Shown here in pieces: positions 27,517 through 38,451 of a stretch of 64,000 bases of DNA. A program made the position numbers and the translations under genes. The stretch is from an uncultured Flavobacterium sp. (GTDB lineage: Bacteria; Bacteroidota; Bacteroidia; Flavobacteriales; Flavobacteriaceae): assembly GCA_937773775.1 (NCBI GenBank), contig CALJVL010000013.1, forward strand, positions 1 to 64,000, read 5' to 3'. The notes beneath the pieces were generated by a model, which saw only the letters and a list, made by a program, of their open reading frames with translations, made no database searches and was not told the DNA's origin. The stretch's first letter is position 1. Each line of letters opens with the position of its first letter.

Positions 27517-28776
27517 TTAAAGGTCGAATTGTTTTATTTTTCGGTATAAAGTTCTTTCTGAAATGCCTAATTCGTCTGCAGCTGCTTTCCTTTTTCCCTT
27601 ATTCTTTTCTAATGATTTTTTAATCATTTCAATTTCTTTTTGCTCTAGCCTCAAGACTTCTTCTTCCTCTTCAACAGTTTCTGCAAAAAGATAATTGTCT
27701 TCATTTTGCTGGTATGCTTCCTCTTTGTTTTGGCTAGAAAGCAAGGCAGTCCTAGGCTCTTCTTCGAAATCTATTTCGCTGTCATTTTCTTTGGAGCCAT
27801 ATATTTTGGTAATCAAGTTTTTATTAGTTTCCTGCACTTTAGAGCTACCGCTTTCCATTAACTCTAATGTGAGTTTTTTTAAATCATGCAAGTCGCTTTT
27901 CATATCAAAAAGCACTTTGTACAAAATTTCTCTTTCATTGCTAAAGTCGCTTTCGTTCTTTTTCTGCTTTATTACAGACGGGAAATTAGCACCTTCAGTA
28001 GGTAAATACGATTGTAAAGTTGCAGCAGTGATATCTCGATTGGTTTCCAATACCGAAATTTGTTCGGCTACATTTCGCAACTGACGAATGTTTCCGCTCC
28101 AGCGAAATTTTTGTAATACAAGAACAGCCTCTTCATCTAGTTTCAACGGGGGCATTTTGTATTTGTGCGCAAAATCAGCGGCAAATTTTCTGAACAGTAA
28201 ATGGATGTCGTCTTTCCGGTCCCTTAAAGGGGGTAAAGGAATATCAACTGTGCTTAGTCTGTAATATAAATCTTCACGAAACTTCCCTTTTTCGATTGCG
28301 TCAAATAAATTCACATTGGTCGCAGCCACAATTCTCACATTCGTTTTTTGAACCTGTGAAGATCCTACTTTGATAAACTCTCCATTTTCTAGTACACGAA
28401 GCAGTCTGACCTGAGTTGTCAGTGGTAATTCGCCTACTTCGTCAAGAAAGATAGTTCCGCCATTCGCTACTTCAAAATAACCTTCTCGGGTACTGGTAGC
28501 TCCTGTAAAAGCTCCTTTTTCGTGGCCAAAAAGCTCACTATCAATGGTTCCTTCTGGAATTGCACCACAGTTTACCGCAATGTATTTACCGTGCTTTCTA
28601 TGAGAAAGGGAGTGTATGATTTTCGGGATACTTTCCTTTCCTACGCCGCTTTCACCTACTACTAATACTGATATATCAGTGGGGGCAACCTGAATTGATT
28701 TCTCTATGGCACGATTCAATTTCGGGTCATTCCCGATAATCTCAAATCGCTGTTTTGTAGCTTGAACTGTATCCAT
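27517..28776 (-). CDS. Sigma-54 interaction domain transcriptional activator
   Basis: A 419-residue AAA+ enhancer-binding protein. The Walker A motif is GESGVGKES (Val in place of the common Thr), GAFTGA is intact near residue 90, Walker B reads [10 protein letters not shown], and the sensor region [14 protein letters not shown] is present. No receiver or GAF domain precedes the AAA+ domain. A variable acidic linker (about 250-370) leads to a Fis-type [23 protein letters not shown] at the end. Activity is probably controlled by expression or a partner. It lies between miaB and lptE; targets are unknown. Confidence 0.92.
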   Translation of the reverse strand: MDTVQATKQRFEIIGNDPKLNRAIEKSIQVAPTDISVLVVGESGVGKESIPKIIHSLSHRKHGKYIAVNCGAIPEGTIDSELFGHEKGAFTGATSTREGYFEVANGGTIFLDEVGELPLTTQVRLLRVLENGEFIKVGSSQVQKTNVRIVAATNVNLFDAIEKGKFREDLYYRLSTVDIPLPPLRDRKDDIHLLFRKFAADFAHKYKMPPLKLDEEAVLVLQKFRWSGNIRQLRNVAEQISVLETNRDITAATLQSYLPTEGANFPSVIKQKKNESDFSNEREILYKVLFDMKSDLHDLKKLTLELMESGSSKVQETNKNLITKIYGSKENDSEIDFEEEPRTALLSSQNKEEAYQQNEDNYLFAETVEEEEEVLRLEQKEIEMIKKSLEKNKGKRKAAADELGISERTLYRKIKQFDL

Positions 28777-28869
28777 GTTCTGTATTTGGTTTAAAGTTTT
28801 TTGGTTTAAAGTTTCAAGTTGCCTGACAAACTTTAAATTTAAACTTTTTTATAATGAAATAAAATGTTG

Positions 28870-29016
28870 TTACTGTTTTGGTTTTGTTGCGGTGTCTTCT
28901 ACAGGAGCTGTTTTTTCAACTTGATGCTTTGGGAAATAGGTTCTGATAATGTAAAATGTGACTCCGAATCCAATTATAAATGTAAGTAAAGCTATTATTA
29001 TGTTTTTTTTCAACAT
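28870..29016 (-). CDS. 48-residue single-helix membrane protein
   Basis: A short frame from ATG at 29014-29016 to TAA at 28870-28872. It starts MLKKN, then the membrane helix IIIALLTFIIGFGVTFYII, then RTYFPKHQ and a Lys/Glu/Pro tail. It lies between miaB and the activator on the same strand, 40 bases after miaB. Regular composition and start make it a likely real gene. Function unknown. Confidence 0.65.
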   Translation of the reverse strand: MLKKNIIIALLTFIIGFGVTFYIIRTYFPKHQVEKTAPVEDTATKPKQ

Positions 29017-29056
29017 CTTATTTTATCTTAATTAATCAAATTCTTGGTAAAGTTTT

Positions 29057-30502
29057 CTAATTCATCTCGCTTAAACCAGTTGCTTCTCCTTTTAGAGTAC
29101 CACTTGTACAGCTCGTAATTTTGACATTTACAAAGTCACCAATTTTATAATTCTCTTTTGGAAAAACTACGGTGATACTTTGTGAGTTTCTGCCAGAGAA
29201 TTCTTCAGTTGATTTTTTAGAAACTTTCTCGACTAATACTTCGACAGTTTGACCAATAAACTCTTCAGAGCGTGACCAAGCATGTTTCTGTTGCAAGTCT
29301 ACAATTTCTTGTAATCTTCTAGCCTTAATCTGATCCGTTACATCATCGTCCATTTTTCTTCCCGCTAATGTTCCTGGGCGTTCTGAGTATGAATACATAT
29401 AACCAAAGTTGTACTTTACATATTCCATTAGACTTAAAGTGTCTTTGTGGTCTTGCTCGGTTTCGGTTGGAAAGCCAGCAATCATATCTTGTGAGATTGA
29501 GCCGTTCGGAATGATAGCTCTTATTTTATCAATCAAACTCATGTATTCCTCACGAGTATGCAAACGATTCATTTCCTTCAAAATTCGATTGCTTCCTGAT
29601 TGAACGGGTAAGTGGATGTGTTTGCAGATATTAGGATGTTTGGCAATCACGTGTAACACACTTTCGTGCATATCTTGTGGGTTGGAGGTCGAAAATCGAA
29701 TGCGCATTTTCGGAAAACTAACAGCCGTCATTTCCAGTAATTGATCGAAATCTACTGCAGTTGCCTTTTGTATTTCTGTGGCGGCGATGAAGTCTTTTTT
29801 CAAACCACCTCCGTACCAGAGATAACTGTCAACGTTTTGACCCAAAAGCGTGATCTCTTTAAAGCCCTTGTCCCATAAGTCTTGGATTTCCTTCATGATG
29901 CTGTGCGGTTCGCGACTGCGTTCTCGTCCGCGCGTAAAGGGTACTACACAAAATGTACACATATTGTCGCAACCACGAGTGATCGAAACCAAGGCTGTAA
30001 TTCCATTACTCATCAAACGAACTGGCGAAATATCGCCATAGGTTTCATCTTTAGACAAAATTACGTTAATTGCATTCCTGCCTTCTTCTACTTCTTGCAG
30101 AAGGTTCGGTAAATCTTTATAGGCATCAGGGCCTACCACAAGGTCAACGATTTTCTCTTCCTCTAGAAACTGAGTTTTTAAACGTTCTGCCATACAGCCC
30201 AAAACGCCAACTTTCATTTTCGGATTAATGCGTTTCACGGCATTGTATTTCTCTAAACGTTTACGAACGGTTTGTTCTGCTTTGTCCCGGATGGAGCAGG
30301 TATTAACTAAAACTAAGTCGGCTTCTTCTAGAACTTGCGTTGTGTTGTATCCGTTTACGGATAATATGGAAGCTACAATTTCACTATCCGAAAAGTTCAT
30401 CGCACAGCCATAGCTTTCTATAAATAGTTTTTTTGTATTCTCGGGTTTGTTCTCTAAAACAAGGCTTTCTCCTTGTTTGCTTTCTTCAATAATCTTTTCC
30501 AT
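29057..30502 (-). CDS. miaB: tRNA-2-methylthio-N6-dimethylallyladenosine synthase
   Basis: Radical-SAM methylthiotransferase acting on i6A37 of tRNAs. A 481-residue protein with an MTTase N-terminal domain (KKLFIESYGCAMNFSDSE, then VNTCSIRDKAEQ and VLGCMAERL, three cluster Cys), a radical SAM core TRGCDNMCTFCVVPFTRGRERSR, and a C-terminal TRAM domain (FIGQTVEVLVEKVSKKS). The Asn-rich start upstream of the MTTase domain is longer than in E. coli. No terminator was clear behind it. Confidence 0.97.
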   Translation of the reverse strand: MEKIIEESKQGESLVLENKPENTKKLFIESYGCAMNFSDSEIVASILSVNGYNTTQVLEEADLVLVNTCSIRDKAEQTVRKRLEKYNAVKRINPKMKVGVLGCMAERLKTQFLEEEKIVDLVVGPDAYKDLPNLLQEVEEGRNAINVILSKDETYGDISPVRLMSNGITALVSITRGCDNMCTFCVVPFTRGRERSREPHSIMKEIQDLWDKGFKEITLLGQNVDSYLWYGGGLKKDFIAATEIQKATAVDFDQLLEMTAVSFPKMRIRFSTSNPQDMHESVLHVIAKHPNICKHIHLPVQSGSNRILKEMNRLHTREEYMSLIDKIRAIIPNGSISQDMIAGFPTETEQDHKDTLSLMEYVKYNFGYMYSYSERPGTLAGRKMDDDVTDQIKARRLQEIVDLQQKHAWSRSEEFIGQTVEVLVEKVSKKSTEEFSGRNSQSITVVFPKENYKIGDFVNVKITSCTSGTLKGEATGLSEMN

Positions 30503-30684
30503 AGGTCACTTTCAAAACAGTGTTTTTATAAGTTGTCAAAGGTACAATTATTTGTATGAATCTGACAAGATGTCAGACGAAGAATTAACAATGTTTTAAG
30601 TCTAGGTAAGTATACGCATTCTATAGCTGACCTTTACTTTTCCTGCTATCTAGGCTAAGTATGAACGACGGTTTTGGAAATAAA

Positions 30685-30714
30685 AAAACTCTCTTAAAAA
30701 TATAAGAGAGTTTT
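30685..30714 (-). terminator. Terminator of the glycerol operon
   Basis: Perfect 12-bp arms AAAACTCTCTTA and TAAGAGAGTTTT; on the minus strand a T run follows. It lies 33 bases after the last gene. Confidence 0.92.
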
Positions 30715-30747
30715 CAGCAAACAAGTTTGAACAAAAAAATTGAGAAC

Positions 30748-31539
30748 TTAAAACAAACTAACGGCTAATTGTAATCTAGCAATTTTGTTGGCTGGATTCC
30801 ACATTGCGGTTGCAGAAACTGGTAGCTTGTAATTTAACACCGAAATATCTTTGGTAAGTCTGAATCCCGTATTTACAATTCCAAAATCTTTACTTTGATC
30901 TGCTCTGTATAAATTTGAACTTCCATCAAACGCAAATACGCCTCCTACATAAAGGCTTACATTTACTTTTTGGTTTTCAACAACAGGATAGCTTAATTCT
31001 ACATAAGTAGAGTATCTGCTGTTATAATTGTTGTTGACATCTAATTCACGATCATTCTTGCCCGTGTAAAGGAATACGTCTGCTTCAATGCGCATTGGGA
31101 ATGCTTTTGGAAAACGATATGATGTTCTTAAGTCTATAATATGAGTGGTTGTAAGTTTGTCGTAATTAAATACTTCAGGGCTCGCTATTCCAGTGGTATT
31201 AAATAAATTCCATATTGCAATCGATAAATTATTTTTTTGGTACTGCACATAGTAGTTTATTTCTCGGTAGTCTCCGTCAAATCCCGCTCCACCCCAAACT
31301 CCAGTAGTGAAATGTTGATTTTTATCTAATGCTAAATGAACAAATCCCATGGCGGTCATTCCGTCGTTTATTACTAGACCTCTCCATAAATGGCTGGTTG
31401 CCACACCCACATTAAAGTCTAGTCTGCTCGGACTTGTGATCTCTGTTGCTGCATCAATACTAGCTGAAACAGTTGTTTTCTGGCCGTATCCTGCTAACCC
31501 TGTAAGTGAGATTACAGCGGCAATTATAAAATTTTTCAT
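30748..31539 (-). CDS. Outer-membrane beta-barrel protein of the glycerol operon
   Basis: A 263-residue protein with a signal peptide (MKNFIIAAVISLTGLAGYGQ). The mature sequence alternates as in beta-barrels and ends in a hydrophobic strand with terminal Phe (ARLQLAVSLF), the classic outer-membrane insertion signal. Motifs such as SRLDFNVGVATSHLWRGL and FTTGVWGGAGFDGDYREINY resemble the TorF/Gcw_chp putative porin group. It follows glpF by 24 bases and precedes the operon terminator. A role in letting glycerol or a glycerol ester through the outer membrane is inferred from context. Confidence 0.75.
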   Translation of the reverse strand: MKNFIIAAVISLTGLAGYGQKTTVSASIDAATEITSPSRLDFNVGVATSHLWRGLVINDGMTAMGFVHLALDKNQHFTTGVWGGAGFDGDYREINYYVQYQKNNLSIAIWNLFNTTGIASPEVFNYDKLTTTHIIDLRTSYRFPKAFPMRIEADVFLYTGKNDRELDVNNNYNSRYSTYVELSYPVVENQKVNVSLYVGGVFAFDGSSNLYRADQSKDFGIVNTGFRLTKDISVLNYKLPVSATAMWNPANKIARLQLAVSLF

Positions 31540-31563
31540 TTTTTATTTTTTAAAGTGGGGCTT

Positions 31564-32292
31564 TTAGGTAAGCATTAAATAAGATAACGCAGCTAAGCTT
31601 GATCCTATGATTGGTCCTACAATGGGAACCCAAGCATAGCTCCAGTCGCTGCTCCCTTTCATAAGTAAAGAATGTACAATTCTAGGGCCTAAGTCCCTTG
31701 CTGGATTAATAGCGTAGCCTGTCGTGCCTCCTAAACTTAATCCTATCGCCCAAACCAGAATTGCGACGGGTAGAGCTCCTATTGATCCTAATCCGATTTT
31801 AGCATCAGCAGCCACTGCAATGCTTACATCGGGACCGGCTAGATAAAAAATCACAAAAATAAGTACAAAAGTTCCTATGATTTCGCTAATCAAGTTAGAG
31901 GAATAATTACGGATCGCTGGACCTGTGCTAAAACAAGCTAATTTTCCGCCTTCGTCTTCGGTAGCAGCAAAATGATCTTTGTGTGATAACCAAACTAGGA
32001 ATGCTCCAATCATGGCTCCAATCATTTGAGCTAAAACATAAGTTGTCACTTGACTCCAAGCAAATTTACCAACAAGCGCTAGTCCAAGCGTAACTATAGG
32101 GTTTAAATGCGCCCCGCTTACGGGCCCCGCAACGACTACACCCACAAAAACGGCAAATGCCCAAGCTGTAGTTATTACAATCCACCCTGAATTGTTTCCT
32201 TTTGTTCCTTTTAGAACTACGTTTGCAACTACTCCGTTGCCTAATAAAATCATCAACATCGTACCGAGAATTTCTGCTATAAATGGTGTCAT
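31564..32292 (-). CDS. glpF: Glycerol uptake facilitator
   Basis: A 242-residue aquaglyceroporin of the MIP family with six membrane helices. The second pore motif is the canonical NPARDLGPR, while the first reads NPI (GAHLNPIVTLG) where most members have NPA. The C-terminal Asp after NPAR is typical of glycerol-conducting members. It lies between glpK and the outer-membrane protein with gaps of about 25 bases, in one operon. Confidence 0.93.
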   Translation of the reverse strand: MTPFIAEILGTMLMILLGNGVVANVVLKGTKGNNSGWIVITTAWAFAVFVGVVVAGPVSGAHLNPIVTLGLALVGKFAWSQVTTYVLAQMIGAMIGAFLVWLSHKDHFAATEDEGGKLACFSTGPAIRNYSSNLISEIIGTFVLIFVIFYLAGPDVSIAVAADAKIGLGSIGALPVAILVWAIGLSLGGTTGYAINPARDLGPRIVHSLLMKGSSDWSYAWVPIVGPIIGSSLAALSYLMLT

Positions 32293-32317
32293 CTGTAGTG
32301 TTTTTTATGAATTACAT

Positions 32318-35436
<3,119 letters not shown>

Positions 35437-35471
35437 AATATATTCTTTTTGTATTTAAATCTTTCTTAAAA

Positions 35472-35502
35472 CAAAGTAAGTGAAACTAAATGAAACTACA
35501 AA
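35472..35502 (-). promoter_or_regulatory. glpD promoter with direct-repeat operator candidate
   Basis: On the minus strand TTTG (35499-35502), 19 bases, and TTACTTTG (35472-35479) fit the Bacteroidetes -33/-7 pattern, 36 bases before the glpD ATG. Two copies of TGAAACTA (plus strand, 35481 and 35491), spaced one helical turn, fill the space between -33 and -7, where a repressor would block transcription. Confidence 0.6.
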
Positions 35503-35823
35503 GCGAATTTTTATATTTTCCTATTTTATTTTTTTGTTTTTCGCATTTTTACTGTTAAAATATGATTATTACTTATTATTAGGTCGTTTTTTATTGGTTG
35601 TGAGTAGAGTGTTTACTGGGTACGAGCAGAAATAATTTGTGAATAGTGTTGCTTTGTATTAAATATTTAATGTTTAAATCGTAACCAAAAGAAAGTTGTT
35701 GATTCCTTCGTAGAATAAAGTGCTTCCGTAAAGTACTTGGGTTATATACAAGAATTAGGCTATTGGTACTTTTGAAATAAATATTGGTGGTAAATACCGG
35801 TTTTAGACCGAATAAAATAACAC
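35503..35823. other. Intergenic region between glpD promoter and fbp terminator
   Basis: AT-rich, with no supported gene or RNA. Confidence 0.45.
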
Positions 35824-35866
35824 CAAAGAAAAGAGGCTGTTCGAAAGCTATTTTTCGGACAACCTC
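35824..35866 (-). terminator. Terminator after fbp
   Basis: Arms GAGGCTGTTCGAAA and TTTCGGACAACCTC (one G-T-type mismatch pair) with a T-rich tract on the minus strand. Confidence 0.88.
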
Positions 35867-35908
35867 AGTTTCTTGTGTGAAAGTTCGTAATCAGTATTCG
35901 TTCTGCTT

Positions 35909-36928
35909 TTAGTATTTGCTCAATTTTGCTTTGAGCATGAAATCTTCCACTTTTTTGACCATATTATAACTCCCACAAAAGAATGGTGCTCTTTCGTGCA
36001 ATTCCGTGGGGATGATTTCCATGATGCGATTATAGCCATCCGATGCTTTTCCTCCAGCTTGTTCTGCTATAAATGCCATTGGGTTGCATTCATAAAGCAG
36101 TCGTAATTTTCCTTTTGGCGCTGTTGTAATAGTTGAATATATGTATACTCCGCCCTTTATCATATTTCTGTGAATGTCAGCAACTAAACTTCCAATGTAT
36201 CGCGAGGTATAAGGTCTTTCGTCCTCCTCAACTTGACAATATTTGATATAATCTTTTACTCCCTGTGGAAAATAAGCATAATTCCCTTCGTTTGTAGAAT
36301 ATATATTTCCGTCTTTTGGGAATTGCATATTGGGGTGGGATAAATAAAATGTTCCAATAGCTGGGTTCAATGTAAAGCCGTTTACACCGCAACCTGTTGT
36401 GTACACCAATATAGTTGAGGTCCCGTAAATGACGTAACCGGCGGCAACCTGATTGATTCCAGGTTGTAGAAAATCTTCTAGCGTCACTGGAGTTCCGATT
36501 GGAGTGATTCTCCTGAAAACTGAAAAAATTGTCCCTACTGAAACGTTTACATCAATGTTTGATGATCCATCAAGCGGATCTATTAAAACTACGTATTTAT
36601 TTTTATGACTTTTATCGCTTCCCTCCACAGTTATAAATTCATCATTCTCTTCGGAGGCGATGCCGCATACAATTTCTCTATTTATGAGGGTTTGTATAAA
36701 TACTTCATTAGCGTAAACATCTAATTTTTGTTGGTCTTCTCCTTGAATATTTTGAGCGCCTGCTGCTCCAATGATGTCGACCAGACCTGCTTTGCTTACT
36801 TTGTAATTGACTACTTTAGCGGCTAGACGAATCGAATTGATGATCCGTGATAATTCACCCGACGAATATTGAAAAGCAGCTTGATTTTCTATGATAAATT
36901 CTCCTAAAGTTTTATTGTGTTCCTTCAT
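35909..36928 (-). CDS. fbp: Fructose-1,6-bisphosphatase class I
   Basis: Gluconeogenic phosphatase of the cytosol. A 339-residue protein with the metal site [20 protein letters not shown], preceded by [11 protein letters not shown], and the substrate region [21 protein letters not shown]. Complete length. Position next to the glycerol operon makes sense: growth on glycerol enters at triose phosphate and needs Fbp for hexose synthesis. Its own terminator shows it is a separate transcript. Confidence 0.97.
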   Translation of the reverse strand: MKEHNKTLGEFIIENQAAFQYSSGELSRIINSIRLAAKVVNYKVSKAGLVDIIGAAGAQNIQGEDQQKLDVYANEVFIQTLINREIVCGIASEENDEFITVEGSDKSHKNKYVVLIDPLDGSSNIDVNVSVGTIFSVFRRITPIGTPVTLEDFLQPGINQVAAGYVIYGTSTILVYTTGCGVNGFTLNPAIGTFYLSHPNMQFPKDGNIYSTNEGNYAYFPQGVKDYIKYCQVEEDERPYTSRYIGSLVADIHRNMIKGGVYIYSTITTAPKGKLRLLYECNPMAFIAEQAGGKASDGYNRIMEIIPTELHERAPFFCGSYNMVKKVEDFMLKAKLSKY

Positions 36929-37129
36929 GATGAAATAGTTCTGGTTGTTTTTAGATTTTAATTTTTGGTTCTTGTGGTGTGTGTTTTGTTTAATACTTTT
37001 TCTGATATTATTATTAAAAAGGTCTATTTATTATATTTTGAAATCCCGCTAATCAATTGCCATTTAAAATTATAAATGAAAGGTTTCCGCCTGACAGGCC
37101 GAGTATTCGACTAATTAACCTCCTTTTTT

Positions 37130-37300
37130 CCAGTTTTTATAATTAAGATCTACCTAGTGTTGTACGAGGTGTCACTGTGCGCTGCCATCTAATTTAATGT
37201 CTTTACTTGGTGTTCCTTTCGCAACATTCGCAGCTTTAACAAGCGTTACTTTATAGGCTCGACCGGCGGAGTCAATTGTAACTATGAGTTAGCTAGTTAC
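37130..37300 (-). pseudogene. Relic of a glpD N-terminus
   Basis: The minus strand translates, without gaps, to a decayed version of GlpD residues about 25-55: TIDSAGRAYKVTLVKAANVA then KGTPSKDIKL against LDAASRGYKTILVEAVDFA then KGTSSRSTKL, then HLVQH against YLEQG. At least three in-frame stops lie in the matching frame, including 37172-37174. The rest of the gene is missing. The promoter-like DNA upstream also resembles that of glpD. Confidence 0.7.
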
Positions 37301-37402
37301 GACCTAAAAATATTTGTATTTAATCTCTGTAGCTTCGGTTTGCTTTATTAATGCTTGTTTTAGTTTTGATTTATATACTTTTTTATTTCAATATGCTTCG
37401 AA

Positions 37403-37443
37403 TAGCAAACTTAATGAAACTAATTTATCTAAAATGAAGTTTA
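37403..37443. promoter_or_regulatory. GlpR operator candidate upstream of the regulator gene
   Basis: TGAAACTAA at 37415-37423 is identical to the motif in the glpD promoter, and TGAAGTTTA at 37435 is a weaker copy two helical turns away. On the minus strand TAAGTTTG (37406-37413) is a perfect -7 element, apparently the old promoter of the glpD relic. The site lies 60-90 bases before the glpR ATG, which would allow autoregulation. Confidence 0.5.
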
Positions 37444-37454
37444 TTTGTATATTT

Positions 37455-37462
37455 TATTTTTG
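37455..37462 (+). promoter_or_regulatory. -7 element of the glpR-type gene
   Basis: TATTTTTG fits TAnnTTTG and lies 40 bases before the ATG. The -33 element is not clear. Confidence 0.4.
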
Positions 37463-37502
37463 TATCTTTCAATATCTAAAATATTAAATAAGAGGACTTA
37501 TT

Positions 37503-38276
37503 ATGACTATAATCAATAGAAGGCAAGAAGATATACTTAAAGAATTAAATCAAAAAGGATATGTGAATGTGGTTGATTTGTGTGAAACACATAATGTTTC
37601 AACCGTAACCATACGAAAGGACCTTAATTTTTTGGAAAATGAAAAACTATTACATCGTACGCACGGTGGGGCAAGTAAACAACCCATTTATGCTTTTGAA
37701 AGAGATGTAAGCGATAAAGAGTCATTGCAGGTAGGGCAAAAAAAGGAAATTGCACAAGAGGCATTAAAGTATATAAGCAATAATGATTATATTATATTAG
37801 GATCGGGCTCAAATATTCATTATTTGTCTCAAATTATCAAGGGCTTCCGTAAATTAACAGTGCTTACGCCTTCCCTAAAGGTTTCGTTAGAGCTTTGTAA
37901 AGAACCAAGTATTGATACAATTCAGTTAGGCGGAGATATTCGTAATAACTCAACTTCTGCTGTAGGGCCTATTGCTGAAGCTATTTTAGGGCAATTTTCA
38001 TGTAATAAATTATTTTTGGGAGCAGATGGTGTTGATTTAGAATTTGGTTTAAGTACGTCTAACGCGCTGGAGGCTCATCTAAATAAACAAATGATTGACG
38101 TCGCCGAAAAGGTCATTGTATTGGCCGATTCAACAAAAATGAATATTAGAGGATTTGGTAAAATATGTAATTTGAATAGAATTGATGTTTTAATTACAGA
38201 CAGCGGTATTGATAATACGACAAAAGCGAAACTAGAAGAATTAGGCATAAATGTTGTTATTGCCGGAAAAGACTAA
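37503..38276 (+). CDS. glpR: DeoR/GlpR family transcriptional regulator
   Basis: A 257-residue repressor of the DeoR family. The N-terminal HTH contains RRQEDILKELNQKGYVNVVDL and HNVSTVTIRKDLNFLE, the C-terminal sugar-phosphate sensor shows the DeoRC features HRTHGGASK, LGSGSNIHYL, TVLTPSLKVSLEL and VIVLADSTKM. Members of this family sense sugar or polyol phosphates. Neighbourhood and shared TGAAACTAA sites make glycerol 3-phosphate and the glp operon the likely effector and target (inference). Divergent from fbp. Confidence 0.88.
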   Translation: MTIINRRQEDILKELNQKGYVNVVDLCETHNVSTVTIRKDLNFLENEKLLHRTHGGASKQPIYAFERDVSDKESLQVGQKKEIAQEALKYISNNDYIILGSGSNIHYLSQIIKGFRKLTVLTPSLKVSLELCKEPSIDTIQLGGDIRNNSTSAVGPIAEAILGQFSCNKLFLGADGVDLEFGLSTSNALEAHLNKQMIDVAEKVIVLADSTKMNIRGFGKICNLNRIDVLITDSGIDNTTKAKLEELGINVVIAGKD

Positions 38277-38425
38277 TTCTTGCTCCATAGTATATAGGTA
38301 CAACTTGCGAAAGAAGTGGTTTTTATAGGTTTTAAGAGATACTGTTATTTAAGGTTTTATGGGTTCTTTTTTGGATGTGAAATATTTTTAAAATTTACAA
38401 AAGCCCAATATTTAAAAAAAACTTC

Positions 38426-38433
38426 TACTTTTG
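38426..38433 (+). promoter_or_regulatory. -7 promoter element of topA
   Basis: TACTTTTG is a perfect TAnnTTTG match, 18 bases before the topA ATG. No clear -33 TTG. Confidence 0.5.
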
Positions 38434-38451
38434 TCCGAGAAAAATAGAGCA

